A stretch of 5,485 nt of DNA, from NCBI GenBank assembly GCA_019418525.1, contig DYBS01000160.1:1-5485 (forward strand). The letters run 5' to 3'. Shown one piece after another: positions 1-4,643 of the stretch. This DNA comes from Clostridiales bacterium. Lineage in GTDB: Bacteria > Bacillota > Clostridia > Oscillospirales > Oscillospiraceae. Position 1 is the stretch's first letter. Each line of letters opens with the position of its first letter. Under the pieces are notes generated by a model. It was not told where the DNA came from and did no database searches. It was given only the letters and a program-made list of their open reading frames with translations. Both the position numbers and the translations under genes were made by a program.

Positions 1-111
1 ATAGAGCCCCCGCCCGTCATCCCGCAGCCGGGCATTTACCTCTGCCCACGCGCCCGCCTGGCGCACCGTCAGCACGCCCCGCCCTCCGTCCAGAGGGTAT
101 GTCCATTCCAT
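1..111 (-). CDS. Unrecognised protein, 5' part only (truncated by window edge)
   Basis: The first 37 codons of a minus-strand gene are present and the rest lies beyond position 1. The start is the ATG at 111-109. It is preceded by GGGAGGTGA, with AGGTGA at the right distance (about 116-123), which is a convincing ribosome binding site. The frame stays open to the window edge and begins MEWTYPLDGGRGVLTVRQ. I do not recognise the family. The visible part is soluble-looking and has no signal peptide or membrane segment. The gene is divergent from the 212-aa gene at 287, and the two share about 175 bp of upstream DNA. An in-frame ATG at 106-104 does not exist as an alternative because that CAT is in another frame. 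It is real on RBS and open-frame evidence, but function is unknown. Confidence 0.6.
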   Translation of the reverse strand, partial: MEWTYPLDGGRGVLTVRQAGAWAEVNARLRDDGRGLY

Positions 112-138
112 AGCCTCACCTCCCGCGTCCGCCTGAGT

Positions 139-178
139 CAGTTTATGAGGCAGGGGAGGAAAATCTTTCCTGAAACTG
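139..178. repeat. Nested inverted repeats in divergent intergenic region
   Basis: CAGTTT (139-144) is matched by AAACTG (173-178). Between them AGGAAA (157-162) is matched by TTTCCT (166-171) around a 3-base centre. On the minus strand this lies in the probable leader or promoter region of the truncated gene at 1-111. It could be a protein-binding site or a weak hairpin. The arms are only 6 bp, so chance cannot be excluded. Confidence 0.3.
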
Positions 179-204
179 TCTTTGTGAAATCCACCGATTC
201 TCTC

Positions 205-233
205 TTGCAATCATTTACTGACTTTTGTATAAT
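205..233 (+). promoter_or_regulatory. Sigma-A-like promoter for the 212-aa gene
   Basis: TTGCAA (205-210; 4 of 6 matches to TTGACA) and a perfect TATAAT (228-233) are separated by 17 bp, which is the ideal spacing. The surrounding DNA is AT-rich compared with the rest of the window. Transcription would start near 240. That leaves a leader of roughly 45 bases before the GTG at 287 and makes a start at ATG 245 unlikely. Confidence 0.75.
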
Positions 234-246
234 AAAGTCACTTTAT
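232..246. promoter_or_regulatory. 15-bp perfect palindrome over transcription start: candidate operator
   Basis: ATAAAGT (232-238), one central C (239), and ACTTTAT (240-246) form a perfect inverted repeat. It overlaps the last bases of the -10 hexamer and the predicted +1. A dimeric repressor bound here would block RNA polymerase. The palindrome is seen directly. The operator role is inferred from position, and no regulator gene is visible in the window. Confidence 0.5.
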
Positions 247-286
247 GTTTGGGCGAAGCCACTTTCGTCTGAAGGAGGGTACTGTG

Positions 287-925
287 GTGAGCGATGTCGC
301 TGCCTGGAAGGATCTGGTCTGCCGTCTGCCCGGCGTACTTGGCGTGGAGTTCCATCTGGAGGGTGAGCGGGTGACCGAGCTGCATGTGCTCAGTGATCAG
401 TCCCGCTCCCCCAAACAGTTTGCCCGGGATATCCAGTCGGCCCTGCTGGCCAGATTCCAGCTGGAGCTGGATCACCGGGTCATCAGCGTGGCCCAGATCC
501 CCGGCGGGATGCAGGAGACTCACACCCGTCTAATCTTTGACCGCCTGGCGCTGGCCACCAGCCGGGAAGGCGTGACGGTGGACGTCTTTCTCCGCATGGG
601 AGAGCAGAGCTGTTCCGGCCACTCCCACTGCGACTCCTCCCCCGGCGCCCGCACCCGCTCCATCGCCGAGGCATCGGTGGCCGCCATCAACCAGTTCCTG
701 CCCGACCGGTGCCGCTTCACCCTGGACGATGTGCGCATGTCCTCCCTGGGGGAGCATCCGGTGGCCATGGTGGGCGTGGCCCTGAAGGCCGACGGCAAGA
801 ATGAGGCCCTGCTGGGGGCCTGTTATGTGGGGGAAGAGCCCAATTACTCGGTAGTCCTGGCCACTTTGGATGCGGTGAACCGGCGCCTGCCCATGCTCTC
901 CGCCCAGATGTCCACCCCCAGCTGA
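287..925 (+). CDS. Conserved protein of unknown function, 212 aa, head of HD-GYP gene group
   Basis: The product is a soluble 212-residue protein with no signal peptide or membrane segment. The N-terminal part holds a block resembling conserved proteins I recall from Clostridia: ELHVLSDQSRSPKQ (31-44), then an amphipathic helix to about residue 57, then DHRVISVAQ (62-70). The second part (about 95-200) reads as an alpha/beta domain ending in LATLDAVNRR (191-200). It opens with a Cys/His cluster, CSGHSHC (109-115), that could bind metal. I cannot assign a biochemical role. The start is chosen as GTG 287 because AGGAGG (273-278) lies 8 bases upstream. GTG 284 is an in-frame alternative. ATG 245 has no RBS and lies almost at the transcription start. 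The gene precedes the micropeptide and HD-GYP genes on the same strand with no clear terminator between, so cotranscription is plausible. Confidence 0.85.
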   Translation: MSDVAAWKDLVCRLPGVLGVEFHLEGERVTELHVLSDQSRSPKQFARDIQSALLARFQLELDHRVISVAQIPGGMQETHTRLIFDRLALATSREGVTVDVFLRMGEQSCSGHSHCDSSPGARTRSIAEASVAAINQFLPDRCRFTLDDVRMSSLGEHPVAMVGVALKADGKNEALLGACYVGEEPNYSVVLATLDAVNRRLPMLSAQMSTPS

Positions 926-942
926 TTTTTAGCAGAGCGAAG

Positions 943-999
943 CGAATACGGCCTGTCTGAGCGATGGACAGAGCATCCTGATAAAGGAGGCTGTATTCG
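943..999 (+). promoter_or_regulatory. RNA hairpin enclosing the RBS of the 27-aa ORF
   Basis: The segment 943-953 (CGAATACGGCC) pairs with 989-999 (GGCTGTATTCG) in an 11-bp stem with a single G·U pair. The 3' arm contains the last two G residues of the Shine-Dalgarno AAAGGAGG (983-990), and the stem ends one base before the ATG at 1000. Inside it, CTGTC (953-957) can pair with GACAG (967-971), sharing C953 with the outer stem. The pairing is read directly. Control of translation initiation by folding is inferred. It does not match any riboswitch consensus that I recall. Confidence 0.5.
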
Positions 1000-1083
1000 A
1001 TGAATAAGGCGAAGATCATGCTTGCCCTGACTTCCCTGGTTTCCCTGCTCGTGGCCGGCGGCGCTTTCTTCAGCTGGCGCTGA
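1000..1083 (+). CDS. Putative 27-aa single-pass membrane micropeptide
   Basis: A short open frame of 27 codons begins at ATG 1000 behind a strong Shine-Dalgarno, AAAGGAGG (983-990), at 9-base spacing. It ends at TGA 1081-1083. The peptide begins MNKAKIMLALTS, continues as an unbroken hydrophobic segment (about residues 6-24) rich in Leu, Val, Ala and Gly, and ends FFSWR. The positive N-terminus, one membrane-length helix and C-terminal Trp-Arg are what a small membrane protein would show. It sits between the 212-aa gene and the HD-GYP gene and is flanked by two hairpins. It could be a small partner of the HD-GYP membrane protein, a leader peptide, or a chance ORF. The good RBS and composition favour real translation. 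I know no named family for it. Confidence 0.55.
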   Translation: MNKAKIMLALTSLVSLLVAGGAFFSWR

Positions 1084-1093
1084 GCCATCCAGA

Positions 1094-1139
1094 CAGCGGC
1101 ACGGAATCGCGGCAATCCGCCTGCGGCTCCGTGCCGCTG
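1094..1139 (+). promoter_or_regulatory. Long GC-rich hairpin between micropeptide and HD-GYP gene
   Basis: CAGCGGCACGGA (1094-1105) and TCCGTGCCGCTG (1128-1139) are perfectly complementary, giving a 12-bp stem with a 22-base loop. Within the loop, CCGC (1117-1120) can pair either with GCGG (1109-1112) or with GCGG (1123-1126). The stem begins 11 bases after the micropeptide stop. Only a weak T-run follows (CTGTTTC), so it may be a partial attenuator, an mRNA stability element or a processing site rather than a full terminator. Confidence 0.55.
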
Positions 1140-1177
1140 CCTGTTTCAGCGGAATCTTCGCTTCCCGGAGGGTCATT

Positions 1178-2479
1178 ATGCAAAAGCCTGTACGCTGGTA
1201 CCTGTCCCTGATTTTCGCGCTGGGTTGCGTCTCCGGCCTCTATTCCCTGGTGGTCAGCGTGCAGACACGCCCCTGGCAGTCACGCTCTGTGCTGTGCTGC
1301 ATGGTGATCCTGTGTATCCTCTGCCGGTGCCTGCCCCTCTACATCCGGCCGGACTGTACCATCGATATGTCCTTTATCAGCATTCTCTCCGCCGTCCTGC
1401 TCTTCGGACCGGAGACCGCCACCGCCATCGTGTTCCTCACCACCCCGCTGGAGATCTATCCCCGTTCCGATGGAAAGGGATACTGCCATATCTTCAACAC
1501 CAGCCCCGTCAAGACCCTGTTCAACCTGAGCAACCGGAACCTCTCCTTCACGCTGGCCGGCTTCGCCTACCGCGCCGCCGGCGGAGAGCCCGGCAACATC
1601 GCCCTGCCCGGCGTGCTCCTGCCCGCCGCCCTCTTCATCCTGACCGCCATCGCTTTGAACAGCTTCATCCTGCTGTTTCTCTTCCACCTGGAGCACAAGG
1701 TCACCTTTTACCCCACCATTTTGCAGATGTTTCTGGGCTTGCTGCCCAGTATCCTCTGCTCCGCCCCCATGGCCTACTTTCTGGCCATGCTCCTTCAGCT
1801 GGACGCGGGCGTGTGGATGGCCCTCTTGTTTATGCTCCCCCTTCTGCTGGCCCGCTATTCCTTCAAGCTCTACCTCAACGGCATACAGCAGCAGTACAGT
1901 ATTCTGAAGGCTCTCACAGCCGCTCTGGACGCTAAAGACACCTATACCGAGGGCCACTCCACCCGGGTATCCTGCTACGCCATCCAGATCGCCGCCGAGA
2001 TGCGCCTGTCCCAGCGGCGCATCCGCCGCATCCAGACCGGGGCCATCTTCCACGACATCGGCAAGATTGGTATCCCCGACTCGGTGCTCCAGAAGCCCGG
2101 CGCCCTCACACTCGAGGAGCGGGCGGTCATCCAGCGCCACCCAGTCATCGGCGTGGATATCCTTAAAAACATCGACTCCTATTCCGACATTCTGGATATG
2201 GTACTCCACCACCACGAGCGCTACGACGGCGGGGGCTACCCCAGCGGCACCCGGGAGGACGAGGTCTCCCTGGAGGTCTATATCCTGGGTGTGGCGGACG
2301 CCTACGACGCCATCACCAGCGACCGCATCTACGCCGCCGGACGGTCCCCTCAGGTGGCCGCTCGCATTTTGCGGGAGGAGGCCGGAAAACAGTTCCACCC
2401 CCAGGTGGCCCAGGTGGCCGCTCGGATGGCCGAGGAAGGCCGTCTGCTCCCCAGCCAGGAGGAGGTGCCCGCCCCATGA
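1178..2479 (+). CDS. Membrane-anchored HD-GYP domain protein, probable cyclic-di-GMP phosphodiesterase
   Basis: This 433-aa protein has two parts. Residues about 7-225 form a multi-pass membrane region with several hydrophobic segments (roughly 8-28, 38-56, 64-90, 143-170, 180-208 and 211-226), a plausible sensory input domain of no family I can name. After a linker helix, residues about 241-420 form an HD-GYP domain with its motifs intact: GHSTRV (259-264), HDIGK (292-296), HPVIG (321-325), HHERYDGGGYP (345-355) and ADAYD (373-377). These include the HD and metal-ligand His/Glu/Asp positions plus the GYP motif. HD-GYP proteins of known activity hydrolyse c-di-GMP, or in some cases cGAMP, so c-di-GMP breakdown at the membrane is the expected role. 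The start is ATG 1178 with GGAGGG (1167-1172) 5 bases upstream. The stop overlaps the start of the DUF5317 gene by 4 bp, indicating translational coupling. Confidence 0.93.
   Translation: MQKPVRWYLSLIFALGCVSGLYSLVVSVQTRPWQSRSVLCCMVILCILCRCLPLYIRPDCTIDMSFISILSAVLLFGPETATAIVFLTTPLEIYPRSDGKGYCHIFNTSPVKTLFNLSNRNLSFTLAGFAYRAAGGEPGNIALPGVLLPAALFILTAIALNSFILLFLFHLEHKVTFYPTILQMFLGLLPSILCSAPMAYFLAMLLQLDAGVWMALLFMLPLLLARYSFKLYLNGIQQQYSILKALTAALDAKDTYTEGHSTRVSCYAIQIAAEMRLSQRRIRRIQTGAIFHDIGKIGIPDSVLQKPGALTLEERAVIQRHPVIGVDILKNIDSYSDILDMVLHHHERYDGGGYPSGTREDEVSLEVYILGVADAYDAITSDRIYAAGRSPQVAARILREEAGKQFHPQVAQVAARMAEEGRLLPSQEEVPAP
2351..2424 (+). repeat. Short direct repeat inside the HD-GYP C-terminus
   Basis: CAGGTGGCCGCTCG occurs at 2351-2364 and again at 2411-2424, exactly 60 bp apart and in the same reading frame. 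A further CAGGTGGCC lies at 2402-2410. The repeat encodes QVAAR at residues 392-396 and 412-416. It probably reflects two similar C-terminal helices with the same codon choice, or a small local duplication. Confidence 0.5.
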
Positions 2480-3018
2480 TGCCCCTTGCGGTGGTGTTTT
2501 CCCTGCTGCTGGGCTGGCTACTGGGCGGACGGCTGCGGCGCTGGGAGCAGACCCGGCTGCGCGTTCTCCCTCTCCCTATCCTGGCCCTGCTGCTCCAGCA
2601 GCTTATAGCCCGGCTGCCCCCGTTCTGGACCGCCCCCCTGCTCCTCCTCTCCTACGGCCTGCTCTTTTTCTTCTGCCTGATCAACCGACACCTTCCAAAG
2701 ACCGCCCTGCTGGTAGCCCTTGGTTCGGGATGTAATCTGTTGGTGATCACCCTCAACGGCTTTCGGATGCCGGTGAGCCGGCAGGCTGCCGCCGTCCTCT
2801 CCCCGGAGGGCCTTACCGCTCTAGAAAACCTCCAGATTCCCATGTACGCCCTGGCCGGGCCGGACACCCGGCTGTGGTTTCTGGGCGATGTCCTGTATGT
2901 CCCCCTCCTGCGCGGCTTTGCCAGCGTGGGTGACCTGCTGCTGGCGGCAGGCGTTTTTTTCTGTCTCATGGCGATCATGTCCCCCACCTTCCTCCCACGG
3001 TGGATGCGGCGGGGATAA
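2476..3018 (+). CDS. DUF5317 family integral membrane protein
   Basis: The product is a 180-residue, very hydrophobic protein with about five membrane segments (roughly 3-18, 32-47, 53-70, 77-93 and 150-168). The assignment to DUF5317 rests on the N-terminal LLLGWLLGGRLRRWE block (10-24), the NGFRMPVS motif after the fourth segment (94-101), LGDVLYVP (137-144) and the ASVGDLLLAAG stretch (149-159). The family has no established function. The start is ATG 2476, which overlaps the HD-GYP stop as ATGA and has AGGAGG (2460-2465) 10 bases upstream. ATG 2479 is less well spaced. The overlap argues that it is made together with the HD-GYP protein and may act with it at the membrane; that link is inference. 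No convincing intrinsic terminator follows. Confidence 0.85.
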   Translation: MMPLAVVFSLLLGWLLGGRLRRWEQTRLRVLPLPILALLLQQLIARLPPFWTAPLLLLSYGLLFFFCLINRHLPKTALLVALGSGCNLLVITLNGFRMPVSRQAAAVLSPEGLTALENLQIPMYALAGPDTRLWFLGDVLYVPLLRGFASVGDLLLAAGVFFCLMAIMSPTFLPRWMRRG

Positions 3019-3066
3019 AGTGCCGGATTTCTGTACAGTTTTTCGCCGAAATGCGCTATGTGCCGG

Positions 3067-3095
3067 TTGATTTTCCCGTCAAAACCTTATATAGT
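3067..3095 (+). promoter_or_regulatory. Sigma-A-like promoter for the YitT-family gene
   Basis: TTGATT (3067-3072; 4 of 6) and TATAGT (3090-3095; 5 of 6) are spaced by 17 bp in a locally AT-rich patch. This gives a transcription start near 3102 and a leader of about 98 bases before the GTG start at 3200. The long leader carries alternative hairpins. Confidence 0.6.
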
Positions 3096-3132
3096 AATGA
3101 TTGGAAACCCCTGCGCATACCATAGAGCTCCG

Positions 3133-3155
3133 CGGACCGAACGTCCGGGTCGGAC
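3133..3155 (+). promoter_or_regulatory. Mutually exclusive hairpins in the YitT-gene leader
   Basis: GTCCG (3143-3147) can pair with CGGAC upstream (3133-3137, 5-base loop) or with a second CGGAC downstream (3151-3155, 3-base loop). The two CGGACC copies (3133-3138 and 3151-3156) are direct repeats around a shared partner. This arrangement could form a simple RNA switch, or be bound by a protein. The stems are only 5 bp, so the evidence is modest. Confidence 0.35.
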
Positions 3156-3158
3156 CTT

Positions 3159-3174
3159 CCAGACTACCAGACTA
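3159..3174 (+). repeat. Tandem 8-bp direct repeat in the leader
   Basis: CCAGACTA is repeated twice head to tail with no gap (3159-3166 and 3167-3174), between the alternative hairpins and the ribosome binding site of the YitT-family gene. It might be a protein-binding site or a product of slippage. Confidence 0.5.
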
Positions 3175-3199
3175 TGAGAGGATCAGGTGGAATTGAACC

Positions 3200-4066
3200 G
3201 TGAAACAGTCTCCTTCCCTACAAAATGCCATACACCTTCTGATGCTCCTGGCGGGCAGCGTCATCTTTGCGATCAACATGAATACCTTCATCGCCGCAGG
3301 GGATCTGGTGCCCGGCGGCTTCTCCGGTCTCTCTATCCTTATCCAGAGCATTTTTGAACAATTTCTCCACATCAGCATCCCCTTTTCGGTGCTCAACATC
3401 ACCTTTAACGTCATCCCCGCCGTGGTGGCCTTCCGCCTGGTGGGCAAACGCTTCACCCTGCTCTCCTGCGTGAGCATCTTCCTGTCCTCCATCCTGGTGG
3501 ACCTGCTGCCCAAGTACGACATCGTCAACGATCCCCTGCTCATCTCGGTGTTTGGCGCCATCTGCGGCGGCGTCGGCATCGTGCTGGTCCTCAACAGCGG
3601 CGCCAGCAGCGGCGGCACCGACTTCATCGCCATGTCCATCGCCGCCAAGTTCAAGAGCAGCAACGGCTTTAACTATGTGCTTTATTTCAGTGCCACTGTC
3701 ATCCTCATCTACGGAATCCTCTTTGGCATGGATAAGGCCCTGTATTCCATCATCTATCAGTTTTGCTACACCCAGGTCATCAACGCCCTCTACAAGCGGT
3801 ACAAGAAAAAGACCCTCTTCATCGTCACCGATGACCCGGAGCAACTCTCCAAGGCCCTCATCGATATCACCAACCACTCCGCCACCTGCTGGAGCGGCGA
3901 GGGGGCCTACACCCATAAGCAGCGCTATGTGGTTTACACCGTTCTCTCGGACAGCGACGTACACCGCATCAGCCGTTACATCGGCGACCACATGCCCAAC
4001 ACCTTTGTCAATGTGGTCAACTCTACCGAGGTCATCGGCAACTTCTTCATCCGGCCTCTCGAATAA
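3200..4066 (+). CDS. YitT family membrane protein with C-terminal DUF2179 domain
   Basis: The protein has 288 residues, the usual length of the family. Residues 1-200 are a YitT-type membrane domain with about five hydrophobic segments (roughly 11-32, 61-80, 86-103, 112-132 and 158-175) and the hallmark loops LVPGGFSGLS (36-45) and NSGASSGGTDFI (132-143). Residues about 204-285 are a cytoplasmic DUF2179 domain, with GEGAYTHKQRYVVYTVL (233-249) and NSTEVIGNF (274-282). The family's transport or signalling role is not settled; DUF2179 resembles small ligand-binding domains. GTG 3200 is the only reasonable start because an in-frame TGA lies just upstream at 3194. AGGTGG (3185-3190) at 9-base spacing is the RBS. 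It has its own promoter and terminator, so it appears monocistronic. Members occur in several copies per genome, so no specific gene symbol is given. Confidence 0.93.
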   Translation: MKQSPSLQNAIHLLMLLAGSVIFAINMNTFIAAGDLVPGGFSGLSILIQSIFEQFLHISIPFSVLNITFNVIPAVVAFRLVGKRFTLLSCVSIFLSSILVDLLPKYDIVNDPLLISVFGAICGGVGIVLVLNSGASSGGTDFIAMSIAAKFKSSNGFNYVLYFSATVILIYGILFGMDKALYSIIYQFCYTQVINALYKRYKKKTLFIVTDDPEQLSKALIDITNHSATCWSGEGAYTHKQRYVVYTVLSDSDVHRISRYIGDHMPNTFVNVVNSTEVIGNFFIRPLE

Positions 4067-4073
4067 GCAAAAC

Positions 4074-4105
4074 GGCCCCCGGGACACAGATATGTCCCGG
4101 GGGCC
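4074..4105. terminator. Strong bidirectional intrinsic terminator
   Basis: GGCCCCCGGGACA (4074-4086) and TGTCCCGGGGGCC (4093-4105) form a perfect 13-bp stem with a 6-base loop. It lies in the 45-bp gap between the convergent stops of the YitT-family gene and the minus-strand coiled-coil gene. Read on the plus strand it is followed by a T-rich CTATTATTAT. Read on the minus strand it is followed by GTTTTGCTTATT. It should serve both transcripts. Confidence 0.9.
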
Positions 4106-4111
4106 CTATTA

Positions 4112-4363
4112 TTATGGCCGGTGCTCCAGGCGGTCGATCCGCCGCTCATGGTCGTCCAGGCGGCCGTCCTGCTCCTCGTTTTTGGCCCAGATCCGCCGGT
4201 GGCTCTCCTGGGTATGGCGTGCCTGTCGGGCCAGTTCCTTTTCCACCCGCTCCACCACCACGGTGAGGGCGGTGATAGACTTGGTCAGAGACACGATGGG
4301 CTTCACGACAGCCGCTCCCAGTCCCACCAGCGCAGCCAGGGCGGTGACGACAGTCCACTCCAC
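4112..4363 (-). CDS. Small membrane plus coiled-coil protein, holin-accessory-like
   Basis: This 83-residue protein has one N-terminal membrane segment (about 5-24, rich in Ala, Val, Leu and Gly). A charged helix with heptad-like hydrophobic spacing follows (about 29-81), ending RRIDRLEHRP. It resembles small proteins next to holins in clostridial prophages, functionally comparable to XhlA-type holin partners. Its order is membrane segment first and coiled coil second, the reverse of classical XhlA, so I do not assign that family. The start is GTG 4363-4361, with AAGGAGG (4379-4373) 9 bases upstream inside the end of the holin gene. Only 4 bases separate it from the holin stop. It is the last gene of the cassette, before the shared terminator. 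Confidence 0.8.
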   Translation of the reverse strand: MEWTVVTALAALVGLGAAVVKPIVSLTKSITALTVVVERVEKELARQARHTQESHRRIWAKNEEQDGRLDDHERRIDRLEHRP

Positions 4364-4367
4364 GCCC

Positions 4368-4628
4368 TCAGTCCTCCTTGGGGGCCTGGTAGGTCAGGGC
4401 CTGTTTGCTGTCACTCATACCGGCAGTGGTGGGATCGGTGACCACGCCCAGGATGGTCAGCACCGCGAACACGGCGTTGACCACCGCCAGAAGCTTGTTC
4501 CCCAGCTCGCCCAAGTCCAGCATATAGCCGAAAATCGCCGCCACCACCTGCACCAGCAGCAGCAGCGCCGGGATCAGCGCCACCCAAAAGGCCTTGTTGC
4601 GCAGACGCACGGTCCAGTTGATCTTCAT
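4368..4628 (-). CDS. Phage holin, phi LC3 family
   Basis: The product is 86 aa and begins MKINWTVRLRNKAFWVALIP, a typical phi LC3-family N-terminus. Two membrane segments (about 14-35 and 46-64) are joined by a short loop. The conserved end of the second segment reads GVVTDPTTAGMSDSKQALTY (61-80), diagnostic for the family. Holins form pores or lesions in the cytoplasmic membrane that release wall hydrolases. The start is ATG 4628-4626 because GAGGAGG (4643-4637) lies 8 bases upstream. Longer in-frame starts at GTG 4637 and ATG 4634 would overlap or crowd the Shine-Dalgarno. The gene starts 15 bases after the amidase stop and ends 4 bases before the next gene, so the three are almost certainly cotranscribed. 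Confidence 0.93.
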   Translation of the reverse strand: MKINWTVRLRNKAFWVALIPALLLLVQVVAAIFGYMLDLGELGNKLLAVVNAVFAVLTILGVVTDPTTAGMSDSKQALTYQAPKED

Positions 4629-4643
4629 CTCCATCACCTCCTC

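Noticed and set aside
245..286. Longer N-terminus for the 212-aa protein from ATG 245
   Set aside because: The ATG lies about 5 bases after the predicted transcription start, has no Shine-Dalgarno and sits inside the palindrome. GTG 287 has AGGAGG 8 bases upstream.
1094..1150. Full intrinsic terminator before the HD-GYP gene
   Set aside because: The stem is strong, but the 22-base loop is long and only a weak CTGTTTC follows. It is reported as a hairpin of unknown role instead.
926..1177. Cyclic-di-GMP riboswitch upstream of the HD-GYP gene
   Set aside because: I looked for one because of the HD-GYP context, but the region lacks the GEMM-type conserved cores I know. A covariance-model search would be decisive.
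1280..2398. Long minus-strand open frame opposite the HD-GYP gene
   Set aside because: It is a shadow of the GC-rich plus-strand gene. Its translation is Gly/Val/Asp/Gln-rich with no known motif, while the plus strand encodes an intact HD-GYP domain.
3019..3066. Terminator after the DUF5317 gene
   Set aside because: Only an 8-bp spacer-free palindrome (CTGTACAG, 3031-3038) followed by TTTTTC and a direct repeat GTGCCGG are present. No stable stem-loop can form.
3218..4087. Long minus-strand open frame opposite the YitT-family gene
   Set aside because: Its translation is a low-complexity Asp/Glu/Gly/Val/Ala/His mixture that runs through the terminator. The plus-strand protein has clear YitT and DUF2179 motifs.
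4629..4637. Holin start at GTG 4637 or ATG 4634
   Set aside because: Both overlap or crowd the GAGGAGG ribosome binding site. ATG 4628 is correctly spaced and matches the usual MKINW start of the family.
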